Origin: Kiloniella laminariae DSM 19542
Lineage (GTDB): Bacteria; Pseudomonadota; Alphaproteobacteria; Kiloniellales; Kiloniellaceae
Direction: 5' to 3'
Length of the DNA: 64,000 bases
Assembly (NCBI RefSeq): GCF_000374005.1
Contig: NZ_KB893146.1
Coordinates: forward strand, 275,656 to 339,655
Part shown: positions 1-8,618 of the stretch, in pieces
How the letters are laid out: each line of letters opens with the position of its first letter
Position numbering within the stretch: position 1 is the first letter of the stretch
The notes under the pieces: model-generated
What the model was told of the DNA's origin: nothing
Databases searched by the model: none
The model's input: only the letters and a program-made list of their open reading frames with translations
Program-made: the position numbers and the translations under genes

Positions 1-1170
1 GATTTCATTACAGCAACTCCCAATCCGATACTGTTTCACGAATGGCCAAACCTTCTGATCATGGACCGGGAGTGGAGCGAGGCAAATGGGGCCGAAATTC
101 CGGCATCAGTAGCTGAAGGACGTATAGGTTTTGCTTCTGCCCACGCCAATGGCACAGGGGCGTTTCGGCTGCTTTCCCGGGTAGAGGGCGGAGCTGCCGA
201 ACTGGAAGTCAATAACCAGTGGTGGGACGAGAAAAAACATAACCTGGACCGCGTGATTTTTACCCCAATAGGCAAAGATGCGACAAGGGTTGCCGCGTTG
301 ATTTCAGGTGAGATGGATCTGATTTATCCTGTTCCACTACAGGATATGGCCGCGATTGAGGCGCTGGAAGAAACAAGAGTTGTTGCCGGACCGGAAGTCA
401 GAACAATGTTTCTGGGCATGGATCAAATGCGCGACGAGCTGCTCTATTCCAATGTGATGGGTGAAAATCCTTTGGCAGATCGCAGGGTGCGTGAAGCATT
501 TTACCGGGCCATAGACGTGGAACTTCTGAACAGAAAAGTCCTCTATGGCATCGGGATGCCAGCTGCGACGATGATTTCCCCTCTGTTGTTTGCTCCTGCC
601 AAAGATATGCAGCGATTAGATTATGATCCGGAAAAGGCGCGGAATCTGTTAAAAGAAGCCGGCTATGAAAAAGGGTTTGAACTGGAGTTGCTTTGTCCCA
701 ATGACCGCTATCTAAAGGATGAAGAAATCTGTCTCGCCGTAGCGGCTTTCCTGGCCAAAATCGGGGTTACAGCCAAGGTTGAAGCCATCCCTAAATCACA
801 GTTCTTTAAACGTCTGTTGGGTCAGGATACCTCGTTCTATTTTCTCGGTTGGACCCCCGGGAGCCTGGACAGTTACAACGTGATCCAGAATGTGATCGGC
901 AGTCCGGACAAAGAATTGAAACGGGGCGGGTTTAATTTCGGGGGTTACAGCAATCCCCGCATTGATCAGTTGGCTGAAAAAATCCTGGTTGAGATTGATC
1001 AGGGCAGACGGAACGAACTGATTACCCAGGCCTATCAGATTCTCGCCGAGGATGTTGGTTATATCCCGCTACACCAACAGGGGGTGGTCTGGGGTGTTCG
1101 TCGTGGTATCGAAGTTCGGAGCAGGGCGGATGACAGCCTGATGCTCTACACGATTACAAAGGCCCGCTAG
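1..1170 (+). CDS. ABC transporter substrate-binding protein, family 5 (5' end outside window)
   Basis: The frame is already open at base 1 (GAT TTC ATT ACA) and runs to TAG at 1168-1170, giving 389 visible residues. The N-terminus and signal peptide lie upstream of the window. The visible part shows features of the DppA/OppA-type periplasmic binding proteins: a GTGAFRL motif, a W..KKHNLDRVIF strand, the R.AALISGEMDL segment and VREAFYRAIDVE before the second lobe. Full-length members are about 500-600 residues, so roughly 100-200 are missing. It would bind peptides or similar solutes for a permease not in the window. The specific ligand cannot be read from sequence. No further ABC genes follow, so the partners must lie to the left. 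Confidence 0.85.
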   Translation, partial: DFITATPNPILFHEWPNLLIMDREWSEANGAEIPASVAEGRIGFASAHANGTGAFRLLSRVEGGAAELEVNNQWWDEKKHNLDRVIFTPIGKDATRVAALISGEMDLIYPVPLQDMAAIEALEETRVVAGPEVRTMFLGMDQMRDELLYSNVMGENPLADRRVREAFYRAIDVELLNRKVLYGIGMPAATMISPLLFAPAKDMQRLDYDPEKARNLLKEAGYEKGFELELLCPNDRYLKDEEICLAVAAFLAKIGVTAKVEAIPKSQFFKRLLGQDTSFYFLGWTPGSLDSYNVIQNVIGSPDKELKRGGFNFGGYSNPRIDQLAEKILVEIDQGRRNELITQAYQILAEDVGYIPLHQQGVVWGVRRGIEVRSRADDSLMLYTITKAR

Positions 1171-1373
1171 AGTAAGGAGGAGATTGCCTGCTACGATAAG
1201 CGAGAAGGAAAGCCTGATTGAATTGTGATAAAGGTGGCCTTCTCGGTTTGGGGGAGTAGTATTGCAGCAACCTCACTTCGCAAACAGGGCTGAAATCTTG
1301 GTCCTTGTCTTGTGCTACCTCTCCAGCGATCCAGGCATTCTGCTTTCGGAAAGCTGTTACAGTCCGGATTATC

Positions 1374-2318
1374 ATGCTCACGGTTTTCGAAAGTATTCTT
1401 CCGATTTTCGCCATTGTTATGCTTGGCTTTGGCCTGCGGAAGTCGAATTTTGTTCCGGCTGATCACTGGCGTGTGGTTGAAGAGCTCTGTTTTTGGGTTT
1501 TCTTCCCGACGCTTCTGGCCGAGACCCTGATCAAGGCCGACCTGGAATCTATTGCACTTGGTCCCTATGTCTTTACGCTGTTGGCCATGCTTGTGACCAT
1601 GGCGGTCCTGACTCTTCTGACCTGGCCGTTTCTTGATCGCTTTTGGCAAACAAAACGCGGACAGTTTTCGACCATTTTCCAGACGACGACCCGTTGGCAC
1701 GGCTTTATCGCCTTGGCGATCGTTTTCAAACTCTATGGTGATGACGGGGCTGCGCTTATTGCCGTGGCCATTGCTGTGATGGTGCCCACGCTCCAGGTTT
1801 CGAATATCTTTGTACTGGCGACCTTTTCCTCAAATGACCGCCCGCCTGTTGCACAAATTGTAAAAATCATTCTGAAGAATCCTCTGATCTGGGGTGTTTC
1901 TGCCGGGTTGGTAATTAATCTGACCCAGATCACAGTCTGGTCGCCCATCATGACGATGGTTGATCTGTTGGGGCGCTCGGCGCTTGCCATATCCCTGCTG
2001 GCTCTTGGTGCCGGTTTGAGCCTGAAAGCAGCCCTTAAACCCTCAAAAGAGTTGCTGGTCGGTCTGGTCGGGAAGCTGTTTCTAACCCCGGCTGTTATGG
2101 CTTTCTGGGCGCTCTGGTTCGGGGTAAGTGGTTTGTCGTTTTCGGTGCTTCTGGTCTGTGCTTCCGTGCCGACGGCGATGAACGGGTATCTGCTGGCCAA
2201 AAAAATGGGTGGTGATGCCGATCTCTATGCTGCGACCTCCACGGTTCAGACTGTGGTTTCCTTCTTCTCAATTCCCATGATTCTGTGGTTGGGTAAGTCC
2301 TTTTTTGGCGCAACCTAG
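1374..2318 (+). CDS. AEC family transporter (auxin efflux carrier-like permease)
   Basis: The protein has 314 residues and about ten hydrophobic segments and belongs to the bacterial AEC (auxin efflux carrier, malonate/malate permease-like) family. The N-terminus MLTVFESILPIFAIVMLGFG followed by a polar stretch and a second helix is typical, as is the C-terminal AKKMGGDADLYAATSTVQT segment, where members carry a conserved G.D..L.A....T motif. The frame is open further upstream to 1305, but residues encoded before 1374 are polar and unlike the family, so the ATG at 1374 is chosen. No strong Shine-Dalgarno sequence precedes it. It sits 200 bp after the solute-binding gene with no terminator visible. 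Substrate unknown, likely a small carboxylate or amino-acid derivative. Confidence 0.85.
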   Translation: MLTVFESILPIFAIVMLGFGLRKSNFVPADHWRVVEELCFWVFFPTLLAETLIKADLESIALGPYVFTLLAMLVTMAVLTLLTWPFLDRFWQTKRGQFSTIFQTTTRWHGFIALAIVFKLYGDDGAALIAVAIAVMVPTLQVSNIFVLATFSSNDRPPVAQIVKIILKNPLIWGVSAGLVINLTQITVWSPIMTMVDLLGRSALAISLLALGAGLSLKAALKPSKELLVGLVGKLFLTPAVMAFWALWFGVSGLSFSVLLVCASVPTAMNGYLLAKKMGGDADLYAATSTVQTVVSFFSIPMILWLGKSFFGAT

Positions 2319-2543
2319 GTTTTGGATACAGATATTCCAGTATTCTGACAGTCTGTTATTTCAGGTCGCATAGCTTGTCTCTGCCCTATTGGCCAGAGCC
2401 AGGATAATCGAGCCAAAATCTGACCGACAAGATCTATCGCAGTTTGACTTCTGATTGTGCGGGCGCGGGTTTCATACAGATCTCTTGTGTGTAGCATGTC
2501 AAAACTCCTGTTGCTGGTGAAATGACTATCCCACATAAAGATG

Positions 2544-2583
2544 TTTGGTATAATGGCGGATATTTTTGCAACTCTATACCAAA
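2544..2583 (+). promoter_or_regulatory. Perfect 9-bp inverted repeat at the lysR promoter
   Basis: TTTGGTATA (2544-2552) is repeated inverted as TATACCAAA (2575-2583) with a 22-bp spacer, ending 10 bp before the ATG of the following lysR gene. A perfect TATAAT hexamer (2549-2554) overlaps the left arm. This arrangement fits an autoregulatory operator covering the -10 box. It is not the classical T-N11-A LysR box, so the bound protein is an inference. Confidence 0.5.
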
Positions 2584-2593
2584 GTTTGGAATA

Positions 2594-3499
2594 ATGAGGC
2601 TGGAAGATTTAAAATTTTTTGTTCGACTGGCTCTGCTGAACAATGTGTCAGCAGCAGGAAAGGAATTTGGCTTATCCCCTTCAGCATCCTCTGCACGCCT
2701 GGCCACATTAGAGAGAAAACTTGGAACTCAACTGTTTTCCCGCACAACCCGTCAATTGGCCCTGACTGAAAGTGGCAAGGTACTACTTGGGCATGTTCAG
2801 GCGGGGCTTGAGGAAATATCCACCGGAATTAACCTGCTCAACGAAGCCACTGATGTCCCGAGCGGAACGGTACGAATATCCTGCAATATGTTTTTTGGAC
2901 GGAAACATGTTTTGCCCTATCTCAATGAATTTATAAAGCTTTACCCGCAAGTTAAACTGGAAATGAGTTTCTCAGACAGGTTGGTTGACCTGATCGGAGA
3001 AGGTTTTGACATGGTAATACGTGCTGCTGCCCTGCCGGATTCAACTCTGCGAGCCCGGAGGCTGGGTGGTAATCCCCGGGTACTTTGTGCTGCTCCTTCT
3101 TATCTGGCGAGGAAGGGAGTGCCCGAGTGTCCGGCAGATCTGGCTGTGCATGATTGCATCGGGGCCAGCTTTTTGCCTGTCTGGTATTTTTCAGGCGCGA
3201 AGGGAGAAATTGCTGTGCCAGTTACTTCGGCTCTGACGGGTGACAGTGGTGACTACGCCTATGACGCAGCGTTGCTTGGTCTGGGACTGACGGTCAAATC
3301 AGTTGCGCATGTATGGGAAGATTTACGATCTGGCCGGCTTGTCGCCGTGATGGAAAATTATCCTGTCGCCAGGGCGGGGGATATCTGGGCTGTGTATCCT
3401 CCAGGGAAATTCACCCCGCCGAAGATATCGACTCTTATAGATTTTTTACAGGAAAAGTACGGGAATCCTCCCTATTGGGAGACAGATTACCGGAAATAA
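2594..3499 (+). CDS. LysR family transcriptional regulator
   Basis: The protein has 301 residues with an N-terminal winged helix-turn-helix (about 1-60: LEDLKFFVRLALLNNVSAAG, then SPSASSARLATLERKLGTQL and the wing SRTTRQLALTESG). A periplasmic-binding-like effector domain follows, with the usual sequence GTVRISCNMFFGRKHVLPYL. The frame is open back to 2522, but LysR proteins begin just before the first HTH helix, so the ATG at 2594 is preferred. It follows the AEC permease on the same strand, so the permease is a reasonable target. The inverted repeat at 2544-2583 suggests autoregulation. The effector is unknown. Confidence 0.88.
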   Translation: MRLEDLKFFVRLALLNNVSAAGKEFGLSPSASSARLATLERKLGTQLFSRTTRQLALTESGKVLLGHVQAGLEEISTGINLLNEATDVPSGTVRISCNMFFGRKHVLPYLNEFIKLYPQVKLEMSFSDRLVDLIGEGFDMVIRAAALPDSTLRARRLGGNPRVLCAAPSYLARKGVPECPADLAVHDCIGASFLPVWYFSGAKGEIAVPVTSALTGDSGDYAYDAALLGLGLTVKSVAHVWEDLRSGRLVAVMENYPVARAGDIWAVYPPGKFTPPKISTLIDFLQEKYGNPPYWETDYRK

Positions 3500-3526
3500 A
3501 ATATTTCACTTTCCAAACCGGGCATA

Positions 3527-3560
3527 AAAATGGCGGCCCCGGATAGAGTGCCGCCATTTT
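3527..3560. terminator. Bidirectional intrinsic terminator between lysR and pyrE
   Basis: AAAATGGCGGC (3527-3537) pairs with GCCGCCATTTT (3550-3560) across a 12-base loop. The A-tract on the left becomes a U-tract for minus-strand transcripts, and TTTT follows on the plus strand. It separates two convergent genes. Confidence 0.8.
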
Positions 3561-3577
3561 GAAAAGCAGGGGCGTAT

Positions 3578-4249
3578 TTAATCTGCCTTGCCGCCGCGTT
3601 CGCGGGACCAGTCGATCGGATTGTTCAGGAAGGAGCGAACCTGTTCCAGACCTTCATCGGCGAGATATCCTTTTTCCTCCGCCACCTGCAGGGCATCCCA
3701 CCAAGTTGCCAGGGCGTGCAGGGTGACGCCTTCTTTTGCCAGATCACTGATCGACTGGGGGAAAATGCCATAATGGAAGAAAACAAAGGTATGATCGCAT
3801 TTTGACCCGGCCTTGCGGATGGCCTCGACAAAGTTGAGCTTGGAGCCGCCGTCTGTCGCAAGGTCTTCAACCAGAAGCACCCGGCTGCCTTCGGGCATGT
3901 AGCCTTCGATCTGAGCATCACGTCCAAAACCTTTTGGTTTTTTACGTACATACAGCATAGGCAGGCCCATCCGTTCGGCGATCATCGCAGCGAAGGGAAT
4001 GCCCGCTGTTTCGCCCCCGGCAATGGCATCAAGTGATTCATATCCGATATCACGCTGGATCAGCTCGACTGCCATATCCATCAGTTTGGCCCGGGCTCGC
4101 GGAAAAGAAATGATCTTGCGACAGTCAACATAGACCGGGCTGATGCGGCCCGAGGTAAAGGTAAAGGGATCTTCCGGGCGGAAAAGCACGGCTTCGATCT
4201 CCATAAGAATGGAGGCGGTTGTACGTGCGGTGTCGGTGATCTGGCTCAT
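3578..4249 (-). CDS. pyrE: Orotate phosphoribosyltransferase
   Basis: It transfers phosphoribose from PRPP to orotate to form OMP, the fifth step of pyrimidine synthesis, in the cytoplasm. The product has 223 residues from ATG at 4249, close to the usual 210-230. The phosphoribosyltransferase PRPP loop is seen as [14 protein letters not shown], and an upstream [17 protein letters not shown] segment matches the OPRT substrate region. The loop [15 protein letters not shown] corresponds to the flexible catalytic loop of the family. The frame stays open to 4444, but those extra residues are not family-like. A second in-frame ATG four codons upstream (4261) is an alternative start. It stands alone and ends at a shared terminator. 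Confidence 0.93.
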   Translation of the reverse strand: MSQITDTARTTASILMEIEAVLFRPEDPFTFTSGRISPVYVDCRKIISFPRARAKLMDMAVELIQRDIGYESLDAIAGGETAGIPFAAMIAERMGLPMLYVRKKPKGFGRDAQIEGYMPEGSRVLLVEDLATDGGSKLNFVEAIRKAGSKCDHTFVFFHYGIFPQSISDLAKEGVTLHALATWWDALQVAEEKGYLADEGLEQVRSFLNNPIDWSRERGGKAD

Positions 4250-4480
4250 CTCGGTTCCCATCTCTATCGTCTGTGAGGGCTGCGGATTGATTTTGCCTTG
4301 TTTAGCTTTTGTCACGCTTTTCTGCAATGAAATTTGAGAGAAAGCTCTGCAGCGCAACAATAAGGAGCCTTGCAGTCTAATGAAACGTTCCGGTAGGATC
4401 GTTATCTGCGTCGGCTCCTCGGCGGCGAGCAATACGTGCAACATTTTCTAAAGCAACATGGGTTATGAAGTGGTGCTACA

Positions 4481-5110
4481 GTGAAGAAGTTCATGAAAAG
4501 AGCACAGTTTGAAAATATTTTTGGCGACAAGGCTTTATCATATGACCTTTTTTATAAGCACAACATCGCCCTTCGCTTTGAGCTTGAGCTTCCCCATAAA
4601 GGCGCTTTTCATGAAGAGTTCCTTTACTCTTGGGAACGCGCACAAACCATTATCCAACGAGTGTTTAATTCTGAAAGCTGTATAGGTGTCTGTTTAGCCC
4701 TAGAGAGCGATAGAAAATCTACATATTCTATCCGTGAACAAATATATGACTTGGAATGTAATGGTATTAATATCCCTAGAGATCGTGAGTATTGGTCTAT
4801 ACTGGAGGAAGAAAATGAAGGGAATGAATATTATTTGTATCGCCACTTCATTTTGTATGATGCTCCCTGTAAAGATCTCAAGTCGCTGATTTGGATTTCT
4901 TTGGCAAAATCTTTGGGTATACGTCCTGATATACATGGAGAGGTTTACATATTCGACCTTGAAAAACAGATACTCGCTCATCCCTATGATAACCAAGGTA
5001 TTGATCTGATCAGTCCCAATATTGATAAACTCACCCCCATTTACCACGACTTAAACCATCTTCTTTTCGACTATGACAGAAAAGAAATGGATAGGGTATT
5101 TAAGGCCTAA
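4481..5110 (+). CDS. DUF3885-type protein of unknown function (AT-rich orphan)
   Basis: The protein has 209 residues and starts at GTG 4481, or at ATG 4493 four codons later. The C-terminal half has the pattern of DUF3885: VYIFDLEKQILAHPYDNQG, then DLISPN, a PIYHDLNHLLFDYDRKEMDRVF end, with aromatic and acidic residues as in that family. The function of DUF3885 is not established. Members turn up in polymorphic-toxin immunity neighbourhoods in Firmicutes, but no toxin is next to this one. Base composition is clearly more AT-rich than the flanking pyrE and crotonase genes, and codons such as AAT, TAT and TTT dominate. This fits recent transfer. There is no signal peptide or membrane segment. 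Confidence 0.65.
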   Translation: MKKFMKRAQFENIFGDKALSYDLFYKHNIALRFELELPHKGAFHEEFLYSWERAQTIIQRVFNSESCIGVCLALESDRKSTYSIREQIYDLECNGINIPRDREYWSILEEENEGNEYYLYRHFILYDAPCKDLKSLIWISLAKSLGIRPDIHGEVYIFDLEKQILAHPYDNQGIDLISPNIDKLTPIYHDLNHLLFDYDRKEMDRVFKA

Positions 5111-5429
5111 ACCCGTTGTTTATCTGAGATCTGTTCCAAGATCCTTGGTGTTTTATAACTAACTCGCCTTTTCCAACAAGCCTTCAAGATTTCGAATGAT
5201 AGTTAAATACAACACTCAGAGACACGTTTTTCAACGATACCTAAGTAAGCATCGGACATTACAAAAAAGGGCGTTTCGACGGTGATCTATAAACGTCCAT
5301 GATATAAGGTGATTGGTTTTAAAGAACCTGGGTCAGGACTTAATTCATTCTTCTTGCTACAAGCGGGGGGAAAGAAGGCACGCTTTGCTGCGATGATTTT
5401 TTGAAGATCTTATCTCAATCGAGGCCTAT
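5111..5429. other. Intergenic region without recognised gene
   Basis: This is a 319-bp AT-rich stretch between the DUF3885 orphan and the crotonase. No ORF of convincing composition, no tRNA and no clear terminator were seen. A 20-bp segment at 5330-5349 (GGGTCAGGACTTAATTCATT) resembles ends sometimes seen around small transposable elements, but one short match is not evidence. It may be scar DNA from acquisition of the neighbour. Confidence 0.4.
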
Positions 5430-6242
5430 ATGACAAAACCAGAAACCGTGGAGGGAACAGATAAAGAGAACTCTGTCCTGCTTCAACGCAATGGGGCCAT
5501 TGCAACGGTCATCCTGAATCGACCTGAAAAGCGGAACGCCTTCAATCTCGCGATGTGGGCGCGGTTGGGCGATGTGATGCAGGAGGTTTCCGAAGATGAT
5601 GGCTTGCGCTGCATCGTCATTCGAGGGGCAGGAGGGCGTGCCTTTGCGGCTGGTGCAGACATCGCTGAGTTTGAGCAGGTGCGTTTTTCGTCATCTCAGG
5701 CGGAAGAATATGCCAAGCCGATGGATCGGGCGGCGGAGGCAATCCGGGACTGCCCCCATCCCACCCTTGCCTTTATCGAAGGCGCCTGTATGGGCGGTGG
5801 GCTGGAGCTGGCGGCGCAGTGCGATCTTCGAATTGCCAATGCTTCGGCAAAGTTCGGAATTCCAATCAACCGGATCGGCAATGTTCTGCCTTCCCCGGCG
5901 ATGCTGGCGCTGGTCGATCTGGTTGGCAGAAGTACAACGCTTGAATTGTTGCTGGAGGGGCGGATTTTTACGGCGGAAGAGGCCTATATAAAGGGGCTTG
6001 TCGGTCGCGTTGTCGAGGATGAGGTCGCGGAAGAAGAAGTATACAAGTCTGCAGGGAGAATTGCCGAAGGGGCTCCTTTGGCGGCACGCTGGCACAAGAG
6101 GCATGCAACGCGCGCTCTTGATCCAAAACCCTTGAGTTCAGAGGAACACAGAGAACCATTTCTCTGTTGTGATACCGACGATTATAAAGAGGGCATCAGA
6201 GCCTTCCTTGAAAAGCGCAAGCCCGTTTTCAGGGGAAAGTGA
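5430..6242 (+). CDS. Enoyl-CoA hydratase/isomerase (crotonase) family protein
   Basis: The 270-residue crotonase fold protein acts on acyl-CoA thioesters. The oxyanion-hole segments are present: AGADIAEF (about 75-81) and GACMGGGLELAAQCDLRIA (118-136). Of the two catalytic glutamates of classical enoyl-CoA hydratase, the first is kept (GGGLE, Glu126). The position of the second, in F-G-x-P-E, reads F-G-I-P-I, so Ile146 replaces it. The reaction may therefore not be simple hydration; isomerase, hydrolase or decarboxylase activity is possible. It is a single-gene unit with a hairpin just downstream. The physiological substrate cannot be told from context. Confidence 0.85.
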   Translation: MTKPETVEGTDKENSVLLQRNGAIATVILNRPEKRNAFNLAMWARLGDVMQEVSEDDGLRCIVIRGAGGRAFAAGADIAEFEQVRFSSSQAEEYAKPMDRAAEAIRDCPHPTLAFIEGACMGGGLELAAQCDLRIANASAKFGIPINRIGNVLPSPAMLALVDLVGRSTTLELLLEGRIFTAEEAYIKGLVGRVVEDEVAEEEVYKSAGRIAEGAPLAARWHKRHATRALDPKPLSSEEHREPFLCCDTDDYKEGIRAFLEKRKPVFRGK

Positions 6243-6247
6243 AAGAG

Positions 6248-6279
6248 CCGGAGCAGAGTGTTTCAAGTCTCTGCCCCGG
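6248..6279 (+). terminator. Terminator hairpin after the crotonase gene
   Basis: CCGG-A-GCAGAG (6248-6258) pairs with CTCTGC-C-CCGG (6269-6279), with one A/C mismatch and a 10-base loop, followed by TGCTTTTG. It lies between convergent genes. Confidence 0.6.
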
Positions 6280-6322
6280 TGCTTTTGTAAAACCGGATAT
6301 GATTCCGGGGATCTTCTTGCTC

Positions 6323-7327
6323 TTAGACAGCGATGGCGATTTTGCCAAAATGTCCGGCTGTTTTCATTGCTTCGAAGGCTTTGGGGGTATCGTTAAAATC
6401 AAAGACCTGATCGATCACCGGGCGGATCTGGTGACGGGTCATCTGGGCCAGCATGTTGATAAACATGTCGCGGCTGCCAACCATGATGCCTTGCAGGCGC
6501 AGTTTTTTAAACAGGATCGGTAACGGTGAGATATTATGGCCGGGGTCAGCCTGTACCCCGATCATGGTGATTCGCCCGTTGAAGCGTGCAGCCTGAAGCG
6601 ACTGTTCAAGTGTGCCGGGACCCCCTGTGTCGAGCACAACATCAGCGCCGACGCCATCGGTCAAGCGCAGAACTTCTGCAGCCCAGTCGGGTGTCTCGCG
6701 GTAATTGACCAGATGATCTGCCCCCATTTTTTTTGCACGGGCCAGTTTGTCGTTGCTGCTTGACGTAATAATGACCTTTGCCCCCAGTGATTTAGCAAAC
6801 TGCAGGGCAAAGAGGGAAACCCCGCCTGTACGAAGAGTGACAACCGTTTGCCCGGGTTTAAGATCCCCTGTTTCCATCAGGGCATTCCAGGCCGTCAGGG
6901 CCGCACAGGGAAGGGAAGCTGCTTCTTCATAGCTGAGAAAATCGGGAATTTTGACCAGAGCTTTGGTCGGCAAGATGACCTCTTCGGCCAGCACGCCGTC
7001 GATTGATGCTCCCATGGCGGTGTACTGCGGGTCAAAGGCCCCGCTCTGCCAGTCGCGCCAGAACATGTTGGCAACGCGGTCTCCTGGGGCAAAGTCTGTG
7101 ACACCTTCGCCAATCGCAATGATTTGACCTGCCCCGTCAGAAAGCGGGATCAAGCCGCCTTCTTTGGTTTGCGGGGTGCTGCCATTGGCCACGAGAAGAT
7201 CACGATAGTTGAGCGACGTGGCGTGCATACGCAACCGGACCTCGCCTGGGCCGGGGTTGCCAATGCTGATTTCCTGTTGCTGCAAGTCCAGTTTTTCTGT
7301 GTTTGGGATAACTTTCCAGGCTTTCAT
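6323..7327 (-). CDS. NAD(P)-dependent alcohol dehydrogenase / quinone oxidoreductase-like MDR protein
   Basis: This is a 334-residue medium-chain dehydrogenase/reductase. The N-terminal GroES-like domain has PGPGEVRLRMHATSLNYRDLLVANG, and the Rossmann domain has TLRTGGVSLFALQFAKSLGAKV followed by KLARAKKMGADHLVNY, characteristic of the zinc-independent or weakly zinc-binding alcohol dehydrogenase-like subgroup. The cysteine-rich structural-zinc loop of classical ADHs is absent. It probably reduces an enone, quinone or aldehyde with NADPH. It is divergent from a LysR gene (ATG to ATG 144 bp), the usual layout for a regulator and its target, so LysR control is inferred. Confidence 0.85.
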   Translation of the reverse strand: MKAWKVIPNTEKLDLQQQEISIGNPGPGEVRLRMHATSLNYRDLLVANGSTPQTKEGGLIPLSDGAGQIIAIGEGVTDFAPGDRVANMFWRDWQSGAFDPQYTAMGASIDGVLAEEVILPTKALVKIPDFLSYEEAASLPCAALTAWNALMETGDLKPGQTVVTLRTGGVSLFALQFAKSLGAKVIITSSSNDKLARAKKMGADHLVNYRETPDWAAEVLRLTDGVGADVVLDTGGPGTLEQSLQAARFNGRITMIGVQADPGHNISPLPILFKKLRLQGIMVGSRDMFINMLAQMTRHQIRPVIDQVFDFNDTPKAFEAMKTAGHFGKIAIAV

Positions 7328-7441
7328 GATTTTCTCCAGTTGAAAGGGTTTATCGAGATCAGGATGGTTGCTTTCCCGTCCGCTGCCTGAATAGTTAGGA
7401 AAGAAATATACATTCGACTAATTTATTATTTGTATGATATT

Positions 7442-7458
7442 CATTCAGTTTGTGAATG
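7442..7458 (+). promoter_or_regulatory. LysR-type T-N11-A box
   Basis: CATTCA-GTTTG-TGAATG is a perfect dyad of 6-bp arms with a 5-bp spacer, and TTCA-N5-TGAA inside it satisfies the T-N11-A rule for LysR-type operators. It lies in the divergent region 14 bp before the lysR ATG and 115 bp upstream of the oxidoreductase ATG, which is where an autoregulatory/activation site would be expected. Confidence 0.6.
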
Positions 7459-7471
7459 TGTTGAGGCGGAA

Positions 7472-8413
7472 ATGCAAAACCTCGATCTGAATCTTCTGGT
7501 GGTGTTTGAAGCCATCATGACGGAACGCTCGATGACCGGGGCAGCCCGGCGGATTGGCATGACGCAACCAGCCGTATCCAATGCTGTGGCACGCATGCGG
7601 CAGGTCTGGAATGATCCGCTTTTTGTCAAGCAGGGGCGGGGGATCAGGCCAACCCCCTATGCAGAACGGCTGTGGGAAAAAACCAGGGCTCCCCTGCTGG
7701 AAATCAGGGATGCAGCTTCTGGTGATCAGTTTGACCCGGGGAAAAGCGGCCGGGTTTTCCGAATTGGTGTAACTGAATATCCCGTGGACATGCTCTGGTT
7801 GCCCTTGCGCAAGCTTCTCGAGCAGGAGGCACCGGGAGTGTCGCTGCATTCTGTTCCCTTGCATGGGAACACAGAAGAACTGTTGCTTGATGCCTCTGTT
7901 GATCTGGTGATCCATTATTATGTGGGCAGGCACAGGCAGATTCGCTCTTCCTGGCTGTTTAATAACCATCTCGTTTGTGCGGTTCGGCCAGACCATCCTA
8001 TGATCCAGTCTTTGAAGTCTGGCGATATGCTGCCGCTGGAAGACTATCTCGCCGCGGATCATCTGATGGTGTCGCTCACCGGGGCGGCGAGTGCCAATGT
8101 GGACACTATTCTGCGCAGGCAGGGTCTTGTCCGTCGCGTAGCAATGACTGTAACTCATTTTGCTGCCATACCGCCGTTGCTTATGCAGACGGATCTGGTC
8201 TGCGTGACACCTCAGGCTGTTGTTGCCCGGGCAGTCAAGGCCGGGGATCTGATTATCGTCCCCTTGTCCTTCGAGATCGAACCCGCACCGATTTCACTTG
8301 TCTGGCACAGCCGACAGGACAGGGATCCCGGCAGCATCTGGATGCGGAAACTGATTTCAGACTTCGCAACTACGGAATCAAGACGGCTGGCTGATTATTT
8401 TTTGCAGGGGTAA
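7472..8413 (+). CDS. LysR family transcriptional regulator
   Basis: The product has 313 residues. The ATG at 7472 is chosen over an upstream TTG at 7430 because it follows a GAGG Shine-Dalgarno sequence and gives the standard LysR N-terminus MQNLDLNLLVVFEAIMTERS. The HTH is seen as TGAARRIGMTQPAVSNAVARMR, with the wing NDPLFVKQGRGIRPTPYAE. The shape of this HTH (LDLNLL.VFEAI) places it with the NodD/SyrM/LeuO-like branch. The effector domain follows from about residue 90. It is divergent from the MDR oxidoreductase, and the dyad at 7442-7458 is the likely operator. Confidence 0.9.
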   Translation: MQNLDLNLLVVFEAIMTERSMTGAARRIGMTQPAVSNAVARMRQVWNDPLFVKQGRGIRPTPYAERLWEKTRAPLLEIRDAASGDQFDPGKSGRVFRIGVTEYPVDMLWLPLRKLLEQEAPGVSLHSVPLHGNTEELLLDASVDLVIHYYVGRHRQIRSSWLFNNHLVCAVRPDHPMIQSLKSGDMLPLEDYLAADHLMVSLTGAASANVDTILRRQGLVRRVAMTVTHFAAIPPLLMQTDLVCVTPQAVVARAVKAGDLIIVPLSFEIEPAPISLVWHSRQDRDPGSIWMRKLISDFATTESRRLADYFLQG

Positions 8414-8618
8414 GAGATGAACTGGCTTGAGTGATGCTTCACCGGGGAAGAGAAACGGCGTGCCGGGAGCAGGTGCTGCTTGATTTGTTTTCAAAATTTC
8501 TCAGGGAGCATTTCTGCGTTTTGATATGGTTTCAAATACTTGATCTATTGACCGGATAGCCTGAGAAATTTACTCTCTGGTTGAATTTTGGTTTTCCCCC
8601 TTTCTATCAGGTGAATGT

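Noticed and set aside
5330..5349. GGGTCAGGACTTAATTCATT as a transposon end
   Set aside because: A single short resemblance without a partner end or transposase; a GGGTCAGGA near 44204 is only 9 bp and likely chance.
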